DNA of 64,000 nt from Manihot esculenta (GCF_001659605.2 NC_035170.2:29244020-29308019); one strand, 5' to 3'; shown: positions 36,280-47,367, numbered from the stretch's first letter. The notes: generated by a model not told the origin, from the letters alone. Program-made: numbers and translations.

Positions 36280-36672
36280 CAGTTATAACTTGTAGTCTCA
36301 TGCTTGAACAAACCACATAAAATGATGACGATGGGGTCTTTATTCTCCAAACTTTGGAATTTTGGTAACATATGAATTATATGTGTTCGCAATTCCAAAA
36401 GTGCATTCAATACTGGGTATGTGATGCACAGGGGTTTGTTTTTCAGCTGCAATAACTGCGGCCATAGTGTCTCCTCGGTTAGTATCAATTGGATGCTCGG
36501 TTGGTGTTGAAGATGAGGTGTCTTTGGTGTGCAAAGGTGATTGGGCAGATGATTGAGAGGCTCCTGAATTAGCCCGTTTTTGCAACTTGGTTGCTTTTCT
36601 CAACCTTTTTGCAGTCTTTTCGATTTTTGAATCAAATTGAATTATGTTATTTCTGGATCTGGTTATAAACAC
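36280..36672 (-). pseudogene. Ty3/gypsy gag N-terminal fragment (tentative)
   Basis: Minus-strand frame starting MFITRSRNNIIQFDSKIEKT and AKRLRKATKLQKR. The F-D-x-x-I-E-x-T-x-x-x-L-R-K pattern is typical of the start of plant gypsy gag proteins. A Ser/Thr-rich stretch follows, then an Ala-Ala-Val-Ile piece and a stop near 36340. There is no LTR or pol nearby. It could equally be an unrelated small gene. Confidence 0.4.
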
Positions 36673-37029
36673 AAAAACAAACTGTCGCCAAAATTTAACT
36701 AGATGTTGAATCTGTCAATTTAAAATTTACTTCACTTAGAAGTTGTAGATATGATAAGTGAGTATGGATCCCACATAGATCTTACTTCTATTTAATTTAA
36801 ATGACTAGTTAAAATAGAAGAGTAGTTTAATACAAAAAATAAAAAAAAAAAGAGTTTTTGTTGAAATTGATCTTGTCTTGGGCAAATCAAGAAAAATAGA
36901 CTTAAAAGAAAAAATAAACAATGCAATTAAAATTGAGAAACAAATAATTAAATTAAAATTCAGCTCAAGATAATCAAATTTAGAGATTTGACGGTCGATC
37001 ATTAATTAGAAAAATAATTCATTTTATTA
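36673..37029. other. AT-rich DNA
   Basis: A low-complexity stretch with a poly-A run near 36838-36851. Nothing recognised. Confidence 0.5.
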
Positions 37030-37462
37030 TCTATTAAAAATTATTTCTGTCAAACTAGTATGCAAACACGTAAAAGCTATTGGCTTTCTTGCCTTCAATT
37101 CTTCATGATTTTAATTTGGTTTAAAGTTGGATTAGGACTAAGGGCATATGGATCTGTTCGGTTTCAGCAACATCCCACAGACTCAAAAACTCTAAATAAA
37201 ATCTCATTTTGATTATCCAAATATAATAATTTTATCCATTATAATAGAGGACCGTTCCCATAAAATTATTAATAGACAATATTTTTTGTTATTCTATTTT
37301 TCAAATTTAAAAATAAAAAATTCACTTAAAAAATATTCACCATTACAAGTCCGTTAGAAAATTAAAAAAAAAAAAACTCAAATTATCTATCTTATTTTTC
37401 ATAAAAATCTAAATGTTTTTACACAAAAATTATATATAATGAATTTTGAAAATATCAAAATA
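37030..37462 (-). pseudogene. Copia gag relic upstream of ankyrin copy C, interrupted
   Basis: 37030-37230 matches parts of the relics at 18720-18960 and 32540-32720 (GTCAAACTAGTATGCAAACACG; TTCTTCATGATTTT), and 37230-37462 matches the AT-rich block following them. The block is cut at 37467 by the Tat element and resumes at 60275 (AATATTATCATAAATAT), which gives a clean junction. Confidence 0.65.
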
Positions 37463-37467
37463 AATAT

Positions 37468-37952
37468 TGATGACCGCTGGATTTCTTCACCCCGGACCAA
37501 GGCCTCGACCACAGCCAAAAGCCCATCAAGTGGAGGCCCACACACTTGAGTCAAGCCTGGCCCGTGCCTCCTCAAGGCCGGGCTCCACCCTGCTCTCCTA
37601 TTCAGGTCGGCCCAGCCCGCGCCCAGCAAGCCTTCTTCTCTTGGGCTCAGCGTCCGGCCCGCCCATTGGCCCAGTCCAGTATATAGAGACAAATTCAGAC
37701 AACCTGGCAGATCTGCACGGACGTACGCATGGGAGAATCAGAGGCCGTTACGCATAGAGCAGGCGGCTGATACCCTCGTACACCCGAATCTGTGTGTCAG
37801 AGACGCGTGTCCCAATCATGGAGAGGCCTTTACACGTCACCAATAAGCGAGACAATGTATAAAAGGGGAGTCCCCTCCTCTGAAAGTGTATGTCTGGGGA
37901 TTCAATACAGAAACCCTTGTAAAACCCTATTCTATTGGATCTCAGATCATCA
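37468..37952 (+). repeat. 5' LTR of the Tat element with promoter
   Basis: Starts TGATGACCGCTGG and ends GATCATCA. It includes CAATAAGC (37841) and TATAAAA at 37858-37864, followed by a pyrimidine-rich CCCCTCCTCTG likely near the transcription start. A primer-binding-like TGGCGTCGTCTGTGGG lies at 37955-37970; I did not assign the tRNA. Confidence 0.92.
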
Positions 37953-38030
37953 AGTGGCGTCGTCTGTGGGAAACGAAGGAGATCTTTTCATCACCGGAGT
38001 TTCCACTTTCAAAACCCACTGAGATCCACG

Positions 38031-41000
38031 ATGGCAAATCACCAAGACAGTAACCTTAACATTCCAAATGACTTGAGCTCTGCCCAAGAAGGGCAGCAGT
38101 TCTCTTTTTCTAGCCCTACAACGTTGAATAACCAAACACCTGTTCCCCTTAATCCCTCGCCAAGCTTGGCAGGGAATACTCCCACTATGACCCTGTCCAA
38201 CCAGGACATCCAAAACATGGCTCTCCAGCTACAGACTACTGCTCACTGGTTGGGGCAGATAATGCAACAGAGGGGCCTTAGCACCCCAGTAAGTGCAATC
38301 CCAGTAGTGGAGGAACCCAGAACCAATGAGCCCCGACCCACCTCCGACCGCCCCCAAACTAACAGCCACGAAAACAGGGAAGAAGAAGAACCACAGGCCC
38401 GAATCCATGGGAGACGGGCGAGAGAAATGATAGAAAACGATGAGGCGGATAACTATGCCGCTGAAACAACCATGGAGACGGAAACGAAAGCAGAGGAAGA
38501 GGAGGAGTACAGCCTGGAGGATGAAAAGATGAGCCAAAAACTGAAAGAGTTGAAAGAGCAGCTTTTAGCCGAGCTAGGTAAGAAAGACCAAAGCCTAACT
38601 TCCTTGCCTACTTCTACTCCTTTCTCAAAGGTGGTACAGCAGGAGACCGTCCCTAAGAAGTTCATGATGCCGTCAACGGCGGCCTATGATGGAGCTGGTA
38701 ACCCGAGGGAGCACGTCATGAACTATAAGACCTTCATGGAGTTGCAAACTCTGTCAGATGCCTTAATGTGTAAGGTATTCCCAACGACGCTCTCGGGACC
38801 AGCACGAGCGTGGTTCAATAGCTTGGAGGCCGGAAGCATTAAAAGCTTTGGGGATCTCGCCACTCGTTTCATCAGCCGATTCATAGCCGGGGTGCCAGCA
38901 GATAGGAAAATAAGCTATCTGGAAACGGTGAGACAGAAAGCGGGAGAATCACTCAGAGAATATGTCGCCCGTTTCAACACGGAGGCCCTGCAGATCCCTG
39001 AGCTCGACGAAGGGAGAGCAGTAGAGGCCATGCAGAAGGGGACAACCTCTGCCGAGTTCTTTGGCTCCCTGAGCAGGAAACCTCCGACCTCGTTGGCTGA
39101 GTTAATGAAGAGGGCGGAGAAGTACATAAGGCAGGATGATGCCCTAGTAACAAGTCGATTTGCCAAAGGGATGACAGGAAAAGAGAAAGCCCTGGAGGAG
39201 AGAAGGCCAGAGAGACATGAAAAGAAACATGGGAAGAGGACAGAACCGTATAAGCAGGCCTGGGAGAAAAGGGATCAAAGGCCTCCCCCACCTCCTCGGG
39301 CTCTTGAGCCCAGAACGCTCCCCCCTTGGGTGCCTGAAAAACCAACTCCTCTCGACGCCTTCAGAGCCGAGGTGCTCATAGCGGTCCAGGATAAGGAGTT
39401 TCTCCAGTGGCCGAAACCCCTAAGATCGGAAGCAGACCAAAGAAACCCTGACAAGTACTGTCAGTATCACCGGACACATGGCCATGATACAAACAACTGT
39501 TTTCAGTTGATTGCAGAGATTGAAAGGCTGATAAAGAGGGGGCATCTCAAAAATTTTGTGAAAAAACCGGAGGGACAGAGACCCCAAACCAGTCCGGCAG
39601 CACAGATGCCGAGGAGAACAGGAGCTGGGCCCGTGAACGATGGATCCAGTGGGACCATCAACATGATTGTTGGAGGAACGGGAGGACGGATGAGCCGTCG
39701 AGGGAAGAAGAGAAACAGGGAAGGGGAGACCAGCAATGGTGAAGTTATGCAGATCATGGAACATTCTCTCATGACCATCGCTTTCTCCCCGGAAGACGCA
39801 CAGGGCATTCAGATGCCCCATGATGACGCGTTAGTCATTGAGGCTGTCATTAATAATTTTCGGGTGAAGAAGGTTCTGATAGATGACGGTAGTAAAGTCA
39901 ACTTACTGCCATACCGGGTTTTCCAGCAGATGGGGATTCCGGAAGAACAGCTGGTTCGAGACCAGTCACCAATTAAAGGGATCGGAGGTGCTCCGGTGCT
40001 CGTTGAAGGAAAGGTGAAGCTGGCTGTCACCTTGGGAGAAGCGCCTAGAGCTCGTACTCATCACGAGGTATTTGTGGTGGTCAAACTCCCATTGTACTAC
40101 AATGTGATCTTGGGGAGGCCGGCGCTGTTCGATTTCGAAGCTGTCACTAGCATCCGGTATTTGGCACTCAAGTTCCCAACAGAAGGAGGAGTGGGAATAG
40201 TCCGAGGCAGCCAGGAGGAGGCTAGAGCAGTATATTTGGCCACGGTGTCAGAACCAAGCCCAACCGGAGAAACGCTCGACTCGGAGGTTTTGGAGGTCAG
40301 GGATGAGACAAAAGAAGCTCGGACAAAGCCCGTGGGAGAACTAGAGACCTTCTCCTTGTCAGAAGCAGAGGCAAGTAAAGTCTTCAACCTCAACGCCGGC
40401 CTCACCAAGGAACAGAAGGTTGAGGTAATGGCCTTGATCCGAAGTCACTCGCCGACCTTCGCATGGAAGCCCTCTGACATGCCGGGAATTGACCCTGAGG
40501 TGACGACGCACAAACTGAATGTCGTCCCTGAAGCTAAGCCAGTGAAACAGAAGAAGAGAGTAATGGGAAAAGAAAAGCAACAGGCCACCCGGGAAGAAGT
40601 GCAGAAGTTAGAAGAGGCAGGCTTCATTAGGGAGGTTATATACCCACAGTGGTTGGCGAATCCTGTGTTAGTTAAAAAAGCCAATGGCAAATATAGGATG
40701 TGCATAGATTTTACCGACCTAAACAAGGCCTGTCCTAAAGATTGTTACCCTCTCCCCGATATTAATAAAATGGTCGACTCAACGGCCGGATTTGATTATA
40801 TGTCTTCTTTGGATGCCATGTCTGGTTATCACCAAATCCCAATGGAAAGGTCGGATGAGGAAAAGACCTCGTTTATAACTGAAGATGGGACTTACTGTTA
40901 TAGAGCCATGCCATTCGGATTGAGAAATGCCGGGGCAACTTATCAGAGGTTGATGAATAAAATCTTCAAAAACCAGATCGGCAGGAATGTGGAAGTATAT

Positions 41001-43595
41001 GTGGATGATATGGTGGTCAAAAGTTCAACTTTCCAACAACACATAGCAGATTTGAGGGAGGTGTTTGGGGTCCTGGATCAATACAGAATGAAGTTAAATC
41101 CAGCGAAATGTGCCTTCTTTATCAGAGGAGGAAAGTTCTTGGGATACATGGTGAGCGGAAAAGGCATTGAGCCCAATCCGGAGAAAATAGAAGCCATATT
41201 GAATATGCCAGAGCCGACCTGTGTAAGGGACGTCCAGAGACTAACCGGGAGAGTGGTAGCGCTCAACCGATTCATGTCAAGGTCGGCCGAAAAGTGCCTG
41301 CCATTTTTCAAAAAACTGAGGAAGGTACCAAACTTCGAATGGACGGAAGATTGCCAAAAAGCTTTCATAGAGCTTAAGAAATATCTCAGCTCCCCCCACG
41401 TGCTCAGCAGCCCCGTAAGAGGAGAAGAACTTCTGATATACTTGGCGGCCTCAGAACAAGCAGTCAGTGCAGTGTTAGTAAGGGTGGAAGAAGGGGAACA
41501 AAAACCTGTTTTCTACGTCAGCAAGGTACTTAGAGATGCTGAAGTCAGATACTCAAACATTGAAAAAATAGCCTATGCACTGTTGTTGGCAGTCCGGAAA
41601 TTCAAAGTTTATTTAGAAGGCCACCAAGGAGTCGTGATGACAGATCAACCCCTGAAGAAGATTCTACGCAGGCCGGAAACGTCAGGACGGATGTTGGCAT
41701 GGTCCGTAGAAATCAGCCCTTACTGCTTGGAGTATCGACCTCGGACGGCTATAAAATCTCAAGCGCTGGCTGACTTCATAGCAGAGTGCGCATTTAATAA
41801 GGAGAAGGAGGGATCATTCTCAGAGATACCGAGAAAGGAAGGAGAAGAAGAGCCTTCCCAAAAATTCAGCTGGAAGCTATATGTAGACGGAGCATCAGGC
41901 TCTGAGGGCAGTGGCGCTGGGATAGTGCTTAAAGGGCCGGATGGCTTTAAAGTATGCTATGCCTTACGGCTAGAGTTCAAGGCTTCCAACAATGTAGCTG
42001 AATATGAAGCTCTGGTGAACGGAATGTTGGTAGCTTTGGAGGTAGGGGCAACCGACCTCGAGGTAAACAGTGACTCCCAACTGGTGATCAACCAGGTGAC
42101 AGGAGTATATCAAGCCCGAGACCCCGTCATGCAGGGCTACCTCGACAAAGCGAAAGCTTTGGAAGCCGAGCTCACGAATCGAGGAGTTGTTGTCAGATTT
42201 CAAAGGATACCTCAGGATGAAAACGAGGAGGCAGATCTGCTCAGTCGGCTGTCCAAAGAAGAACTGGAGCAGCTCCCTGATGAAGTATACATACAACATG
42301 TTCATACACCTGCTTTTGAAAATACAAACATGATACTGCAGGTAGAACAGAGCCCGAACTGGATGACTCCATATCTAAAATACTTGGAAAAGGGCGAGCT
42401 TCCTGAAGATAAAAACGAAGCCAGAAAGATAGTAGCTCGAGCCGCCAATTACCAAGTGATAAGGGGAACCTTATACAGAAAAGGCAAGTCCAGCCCATGG
42501 CTCCGATGTGTGAGCCCGGAAGAAGCTATAAAAGTAATGGAAGAAATACATAGAGGTCTATGTGGAGCCCATGAAGGAGTAGGGACGCTAGCCAATAAAA
42601 TATTCAGGCAAGGATACTATTGGCCCACGGTCAAAAAAGAAGCAGAAGAATTTGTCCGGAGGTGTGACGTATGCCAGAGATTTGCTAATGCCATCAGGAC
42701 CCCTGCCACTCCTCAGGCAAGCATATCAAGTCCATGGCCTTTTTCACAATGGGAGATCGACATCCTGGGACCTTTCCCCAAAACTACGGGGCAAAGGAAA
42801 TTTGTAGTAGTGGCTGTGGAGTACTTCTCGAAATGGCCAGAGGCAGAAGCAATAGCCACCATCACAGCCCGTAAGATGATAGATTTTGTATGGGGACATA
42901 TCATCTGCAGGTTCGGCATACCTAGAGTGCTCATTTCAGATAACGGCAGGCAGTTTGATTGCAATACTTTCAGAGCCTTCACAACGAACATGGGCATATG
43001 GCATAAGTTCTCATCTGTGGCTCACCCTCAGACTAACGGTCAAACTGAAGTCACTAACAGAGCTATCCTCCAAGGGTTAAAGAAACGGCTGGATGGCGCG
43101 AAAGAAAGTTGGGCAGAAGAACTCAATAGTATCCTATGGGCACTTCGGACCACTCCCCGAACGCCCACTAAAGAAACGCCGTTTGCACTTGCATATGGCA
43201 CAGAGGCTGTGGTTCCAGTCGAGCTACAAATTCCAACCCATCGAGTCCAGTTCGTTAGTGAGAATACTAACGAGGACAAGCTCAGAAGTAATCTAGATGC
43301 CCTTGAAGAAGTTAGGGAAGAAGCCCAAGTCCGGACTGCTGCTTACCAGCAACGAGCAGCAAGATATTATAATCAAAAGGTTAGAGAGAGAAGCTTGAAG
43401 GTGGGAGACTTGACTTTAAGAAACCTGGAAGCCACAGGCAAAAGAGCAGCCGCAGGAAAGTTAGCACCGACCTGGGAAGGACCTTTCAAAGTAACAAAAA
43501 TGGTCAAGCCAGGGGTATACCGAATTGAAGACATGCAAGGAAACCCTGAGCCCCACGCTTGGAACATCCAACACCTAAAGAGGTATTTCCCTTGA
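38031..43595 (+). CDS. Tat gag-pol polyprotein, intact
   Basis: 1854 residues from ATG 38031 (MANHQDSNLN), the first Met after the primer-binding site in one open frame. Gag domain near residues 215-360 (ARAWFNSLEAGSIKSFGDLA); Cys/His knuckle (CQYHRTHGHDTNNC) near residue 485; aspartic protease IDDGSKVNLL at about 617-626; reverse transcriptase with CIDFTDLNKACPKD and YVDD at 990-993; first RNase H (near 1150-1260); second, archaeal-type RNase H opening KLYVDGASGSEGSGAG near 1281; integrase with an HHCC finger (CGAHEGVG...CDVCQ) and catalytic D1577, D1637 and E1673, that is, D-D-35-E. No stop or frameshift was seen. Protease, polymerase and integrase active residues are all present, so the product could be functional. 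Confidence 0.95.
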   Translation: MANHQDSNLNIPNDLSSAQEGQQFSFSSPTTLNNQTPVPLNPSPSLAGNTPTMTLSNQDIQNMALQLQTTAHWLGQIMQQRGLSTPVSAIPVVEEPRTNEPRPTSDRPQTNSHENREEEEPQARIHGRRAREMIENDEADNYAAETTMETETKAEEEEEYSLEDEKMSQKLKELKEQLLAELGKKDQSLTSLPTSTPFSKVVQQETVPKKFMMPSTAAYDGAGNPREHVMNYKTFMELQTLSDALMCKVFPTTLSGPARAWFNSLEAGSIKSFGDLATRFISRFIAGVPADRKISYLETVRQKAGESLREYVARFNTEALQIPELDEGRAVEAMQKGTTSAEFFGSLSRKPPTSLAELMKRAEKYIRQDDALVTSRFAKGMTGKEKALEERRPERHEKKHGKRTEPYKQAWEKRDQRPPPPPRALEPRTLPPWVPEKPTPLDAFRAEVLIAVQDKEFLQWPKPLRSEADQRNPDKYCQYHRTHGHDTNNCFQLIAEIERLIKRGHLKNFVKKPEGQRPQTSPAAQMPRRTGAGPVNDGSSGTINMIVGGTGGRMSRRGKKRNREGETSNGEVMQIMEHSLMTIAFSPEDAQGIQMPHDDALVIEAVINNFRVKKVLIDDGSKVNLLPYRVFQQMGIPEEQLVRDQSPIKGIGGAPVLVEGKVKLAVTLGEAPRARTHHEVFVVVKLPLYYNVILGRPALFDFEAVTSIRYLALKFPTEGGVGIVRGSQEEARAVYLATVSEPSPTGETLDSEVLEVRDETKEARTKPVGELETFSLSEAEASKVFNLNAGLTKEQKVEVMALIRSHSPTFAWKPSDMPGIDPEVTTHKLNVVPEAKPVKQKKRVMGKEKQQATREEVQKLEEAGFIREVIYPQWLANPVLVKKANGKYRMCIDFTDLNKACPKDCYPLPDINKMVDSTAGFDYMSSLDAMSGYHQIPMERSDEEKTSFITEDGTYCYRAMPFGLRNAGATYQRLMNKIFKNQIGRNVEVYVDDMVVKSSTFQQHIADLREVFGVLDQYRMKLNPAKCAFFIRGGKFLGYMVSGKGIEPNPEKIEAILNMPEPTCVRDVQRLTGRVVALNRFMSRSAEKCLPFFKKLRKVPNFEWTEDCQKAFIELKKYLSSPHVLSSPVRGEELLIYLAASEQAVSAVLVRVEEGEQKPVFYVSKVLRDAEVRYSNIEKIAYALLLAVRKFKVYLEGHQGVVMTDQPLKKILRRPETSGRMLAWSVEISPYCLEYRPRTAIKSQALADFIAECAFNKEKEGSFSEIPRKEGEEEPSQKFSWKLYVDGASGSEGSGAGIVLKGPDGFKVCYALRLEFKASNNVAEYEALVNGMLVALEVGATDLEVNSDSQLVINQVTGVYQARDPVMQGYLDKAKALEAELTNRGVVVRFQRIPQDENEEADLLSRLSKEELEQLPDEVYIQHVHTPAFENTNMILQVEQSPNWMTPYLKYLEKGELPEDKNEARKIVARAANYQVIRGTLYRKGKSSPWLRCVSPEEAIKVMEEIHRGLCGAHEGVGTLANKIFRQGYYWPTVKKEAEEFVRRCDVCQRFANAIRTPATPQASISSPWPFSQWEIDILGPFPKTTGQRKFVVVAVEYFSKWPEAEAIATITARKMIDFVWGHIICRFGIPRVLISDNGRQFDCNTFRAFTTNMGIWHKFSSVAHPQTNGQTEVTNRAILQGLKKRLDGAKESWAEELNSILWALRTTPRTPTKETPFALAYGTEAVVPVELQIPTHRVQFVSENTNEDKLRSNLDALEEVREEAQVRTAAYQQRAARYYNQKVRERSLKVGDLTLRNLEATGKRAAAGKLAPTWEGPFKVTKMVKPGVYRIEDMQGNPEPHAWNIQHLKRYFP

Positions 43596-43784
43596 AATAT
43601 TTGTAAACATTGTATTCTTATAAAATATGAGTAAATAAAATCGTCTACACAATATGATTATCTTTATGAATAATATTCTCCCACAAAGAAGAACAGGGCT
43701 CAGAAAAGATCCATACCTCGGTTAGGCCTCCAAATCCAAGCCGAGATGACGAGGATTTTAAAGATACCTCCCAGGGTAAAAATA

Positions 43785-44420
43785 CCGGGATCCCCAAGAT
43801 CTCCCGGAAAAACAAAGAGGACCGGGATCCCCAAGATCTCCCGGAAAATACCAGGATCCCCAAGATCTCCTGGGTGAACAAAAAATACCAGGATCCCCAA
43901 GATCTCCTGGGTGAACAAAAAATACCAGGATCCCCAAGATCTCCTGGGTGAACAAAAAAGACCGGGATCCCCAAGATCTCCCGGGAAAACGAAAAACACC
44001 GGGATCATCAAGATATCCCGGGTAAACAAAAAGACCGGGATCCCCAAGATCTCCCGGGTAAAAGAAAAGGACCGGGATCCCCAAGATCTCCCGGAAAATA
44101 AAAAGACCGGGATCCCCAAGATCTCCCGGAAAATACCAGGATCCCCAAGATCTCCTGGGTGAACAAAAAATACCAGGATCCCCAAGATCTCCTGGGTAAC
44201 CAAAAAAAAAAAAAAAATAGGATCCCCAAGATCTCCTGGGTAACCAAAAGACTGGGATCCCCAAGATCTCCCGGAAAAATAAAAAAGACCAGGATCCCCA
44301 AGATCTCCTGGATGGACAAAAAGACCGGAATCCCCAAGATCTCCTGGGAAAAAGATAAAGACCGGGACTCCCAAGACCTCCCGGGTAAACCAAAAGACCA
44401 GGAACCCTCAGAACTCCCGG
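43785..44420 (+). repeat. Hairpin-forming minisatellite, ~18 units
   Basis: About 18 tandem units of ~35 bp just 3' of pol. Each has a 23-bp core, CCGGGATC-CCCAAGA-TCTCCCGG-like, with inverted arms, then an A-rich spacer. Two core types alternate: arms CCGGGA/TCCCGG (about ten units) and CCAGGA/TCCTGG (about five units plus one partial), so both partners of a stem pair change together. Only units near the 3' end mix arms (at about 44325 and 44399). A poly-A run interrupts the array near 44203-44218. Confidence 0.88.
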
Positions 44421-44990
44421 AAAAACAAAACAAGAACGGAAGGTGAAGGCCTTAAAAGCTTCCCAAAAATAAAAGAATTTTCCCATGCAGGGACAACTTA
44501 TAATATACCGTTCCGATCTCATAAAAGAACAAAGAGTTCGGAGCCACCAGTAAAATCAGGTTCCGACCTCATAAAGAGGCTCGGGACACAATGGTTAATG
44601 AGTACCGACCTCAAAATAGAGGCTAAATCAAAAATGAAGAGCTCGGAGCTACCAGTAAAATCAGATTCCGACCTCCTAACGAGGTTCGAAGTGCAATGGC
44701 TAAGGAACGCCGACCTTAGAACAGATACTAATGCTAAAAGTTTGGCTAAGAACAAAAAACCGAGCTCCCAAACCAGATAGACTTACATCCCCAAAAGCTT
44801 AAAAGTATGAAGGCCAAAGAAAAAAGGCCTAAGCTCATTACGAAAAAGAAGACTCATAAAACGAAGAAACCTTCAGAAGGATAGAAGAAAAAGGGTTATG
44901 TTCCGAGCCCAAATCAGTTTGACCGGGACGAGCATCCAAATTCACAACCATGAAGAAAGGGCTAAAAACAAAAAAAGCAGATATACTAAA
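44421..44990. repeat. Post-pol spacer with ~105-bp tandem repeats
   Basis: 44510-44740 holds about 2.3 copies of a ~105-bp unit (TTCCGACCTC at 44561 and 44666; AGCTCGGAGC...CCAGTAAAATCAG). The rest, to 44990, is purine-rich with no coding frame. The final CTAAA (44986-44990) is the target duplication of the nested solo LTR. Confidence 0.65.
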
Positions 44991-47161
44991 TGTAATACCC
45001 GGCTAGATCAGGCATCGGAATTCTTACCGTCCGGTGGGATTCGAGGATGCCAGAAGTTTCTAGAAGGGTAGAGTGAAGGTTTTCTAAAAGATCTTAAACG
45101 TTTTAAAGTGTTTTCAAAGTTTAGAGTGCTTTAGAGTTGAGTTTTGGAGAGGAAAGGTTTTGGAGACAAAGGCCAGGTTCGGCCCCCGAATGTTAAGTTC
45201 GGCCGCCGAAAGTGCCCAATGTTCGGCTTCCGAAGGTTAAGTTCGGCCCCCGAAAGTTGCATGGTTTTGCATGCAGTTTCGGCAGCCGAAGCTGGGATGG
45301 TCGGCTAAGTGGTGCACGCTCCTCAGTCCGTGATTTGGCCAGGTGTTCGCCTCCAGTTCATGACCAGAGGTTAGGCCACGTCTCCCTTGACTCATCTGCA
45401 AGCTTTTAATCAGCTTATGCAGAGGGTTGATCGTTTGTGAGAGGTTTTGAGGGTTTTGAGAGAAAAAGAAGAGTTGTGAGGTTTGAAGCTTGGAGGAGGA
45501 GTTGCTGTGTTCAGAGTCTTCAGCTTCTTGAATCAAGAGGTAAGTGAAGATCTGAAGTTTCTTTTGGTTGGTTTTTAACAACTTTTAAAGTGGGTAAGGG
45601 TAGAGATGCATGCTTAGGTTTTTAAGTTAATTTTGATGTTTAATGGTGTAAACATGTATATGTGTTATGATTGTTGTTTGTGTGGGGTTGTTAGTAGTTT
45701 GGACCCCTGTGTACATATACCAGAGTATATGTTAGCTGAGGAGTTGAGTTATGCATGTGTAGAGAGGAGGAGAGGATGAAGGAGAGAGGCTGTGCATGAA
45801 GCTGAGTTCCTGATGAACTCAGGTTCGGTAGCCGAAGAAGGATTCGGCCGCCGAAGGTATGCCAGTTTCGGCTCTGTTCAGGACATTCGGCCGCCGAACC
45901 TGCCGCCGAATGTGTTCTGTCCAGCTTATCTTTTGCATGTTTATGTGACTGTTTTCAGAGGTTCAGAGGGGATTATAGGGGTTTGTTTAAGAGTTATGAT
46001 AGAGTATGTTTGACACCTCATTCGAGTCCATTTGTATAGGGTTGGACCCGACAGATCGAGGAGGTCATCAGAGTTAGAGGTTTCAGAGTCAGTACAGTTT
46101 CTGCCAGAGGAGCAGAGGTGAGTAGAACTAAACTTAATCTTTTTATTTAAAGATACAGATTGCTTGTCAGCATAGTTCATGCATCATGGATGCTATGATT
46201 TATATAGGGTGATTGCATTAGAATCACAAAGTTGTTGCATTGCATTATTCATTGATAGTGAGGATTGGACCAAGGCGACATCAATAGCCCTTAGAGGGAG
46301 TTTTGAGGTCATGTCTAATCCAAGATGTGGAATGTTTGAGTTGTGATGCATTCTCATATAAAATGCGTATGAATGGACTGTTTTCAGTATTTCTACTCAC
46401 TGGGCTTTATAGCTCATCCCTTTCCCTTAATCCCAGTTTTGCAGGTTCAGAGTAGCTGGGAAGTGAAAAGTAACAGAGAGTATCAGCTATGGTATTGCAT
46501 GTGTAATAGAATAGTGGACATGATGTATATTAAAGAGATATTGTAAAAGATGTAATAGATAGTCAGTTGAGTTGTATTTGAGATAGAATGTGCTTTTGCC
46601 TATAGTGTATGTTTTATCCTTGGTGTATACATGTATCCTGTTTTTAAAGTTTCTTGATGAGAAATGAGTCAGACCAGACTTAATAGATGTTGTGTTTCGA
46701 AAACCCAGTGACATACAGTATATACAGAGGAAAGACCAGGTTTGATTCCTGTGATCCACAGAGAGGCCATTAGGGAAGACCGGGTTTGATTCCTGTGACC
46801 CTGTGGTAGCCAAGTTTACTTATGATATGCTGACCCTTACAGAGTGGGTTCTATGCTGCAGTGCGCATAGTGCATGGAGGTTACTTGGTAGAGCGTCGCT
46901 GGTTAGCCCCTGAGGGGTAGCTCAGACTAGTATATCTGAGCATTGGTTCATGTGATTGGACCTACAGAGTGTTTTAAAGGTTAAGTCTGGTAGGTTTTTA
47001 AAGAAAAGTTTTACAGTTGTCGGATCATGTATGGGATTTTATCAGGTACACAGAGTCCATAGCAGGCTTACTACGGATTTAGGCGGCCTTAAGCCGATCT
47101 GAATCCTAGTGCCGGGCGGTTCGGGCCGTTACAGAGGGGTACCGGTTTCCAGGTCGTTACA
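44991..47161 (+). mobile_element. Solo LTR, Tekay/Del-like chromovirus (2,171 bp), nested in the Tat element
   Basis: Begins TGTAATACCCGGC and ends GGTCGTTACA, the pattern of Tekay/Del LTR ends, with CTAAA on both sides (44986-44990 and 47162-47166). There is no internal region. It carries eight 13-bp palindromes TTCGG-N3-CCGAA in two clusters (45178-45290 and 45824-45898). About 46735-46805 includes a duplicated GACC(A/G)GGTTTGATTCCTGTGA block. The lineage is assigned from end sequence and length only. Confidence 0.85.
45178..45898. repeat. TTCGG-N3-CCGAA palindrome clusters
   Basis: Eight 13-bp units at 45178, 45198, 45222, 45242, 45278, 45824, 45843 and 45886. The arms TTCGG and CCGAA are invariant; the three central bases vary (CCC, CCG, CTT, CCC, CAG, TAG, CCG, CCG). 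CpG-rich, so likely methylation targets. Confidence 0.85.
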
Positions 47162-47367
47162 CTAAATACCCTTAAGAGGTATGAGATTTGACCTCTCAGA
47201 CTATCAGCTAAAAGCTGAGCTAGCAACTTAAGATTAATTCAGAGCTTATGAATTAAAATATGTAGCTTACATCACAAATACGAGGAGTAGAGATAAAAGA
47301 CAAATGAAAAAATCAGAGTAGTTCGAGAAAAAGAAAACTGATATTTCATTGAAACAAATATTACAAT

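Noticed and set aside
43785..44420. CRISPR-like array of regular repeats
   Set aside because: Repeats are tandem with A-rich, near-identical spacers, inside a plant retrotransposon; no cas genes and a eukaryotic context.
43645..44522. Long minus-strand frames over the minisatellite encoding PGDLGDPG-type repeats
   Set aside because: They follow from the tandem repeat having no stops in several frames; no conserved domain and three overlapping frames look equally good.
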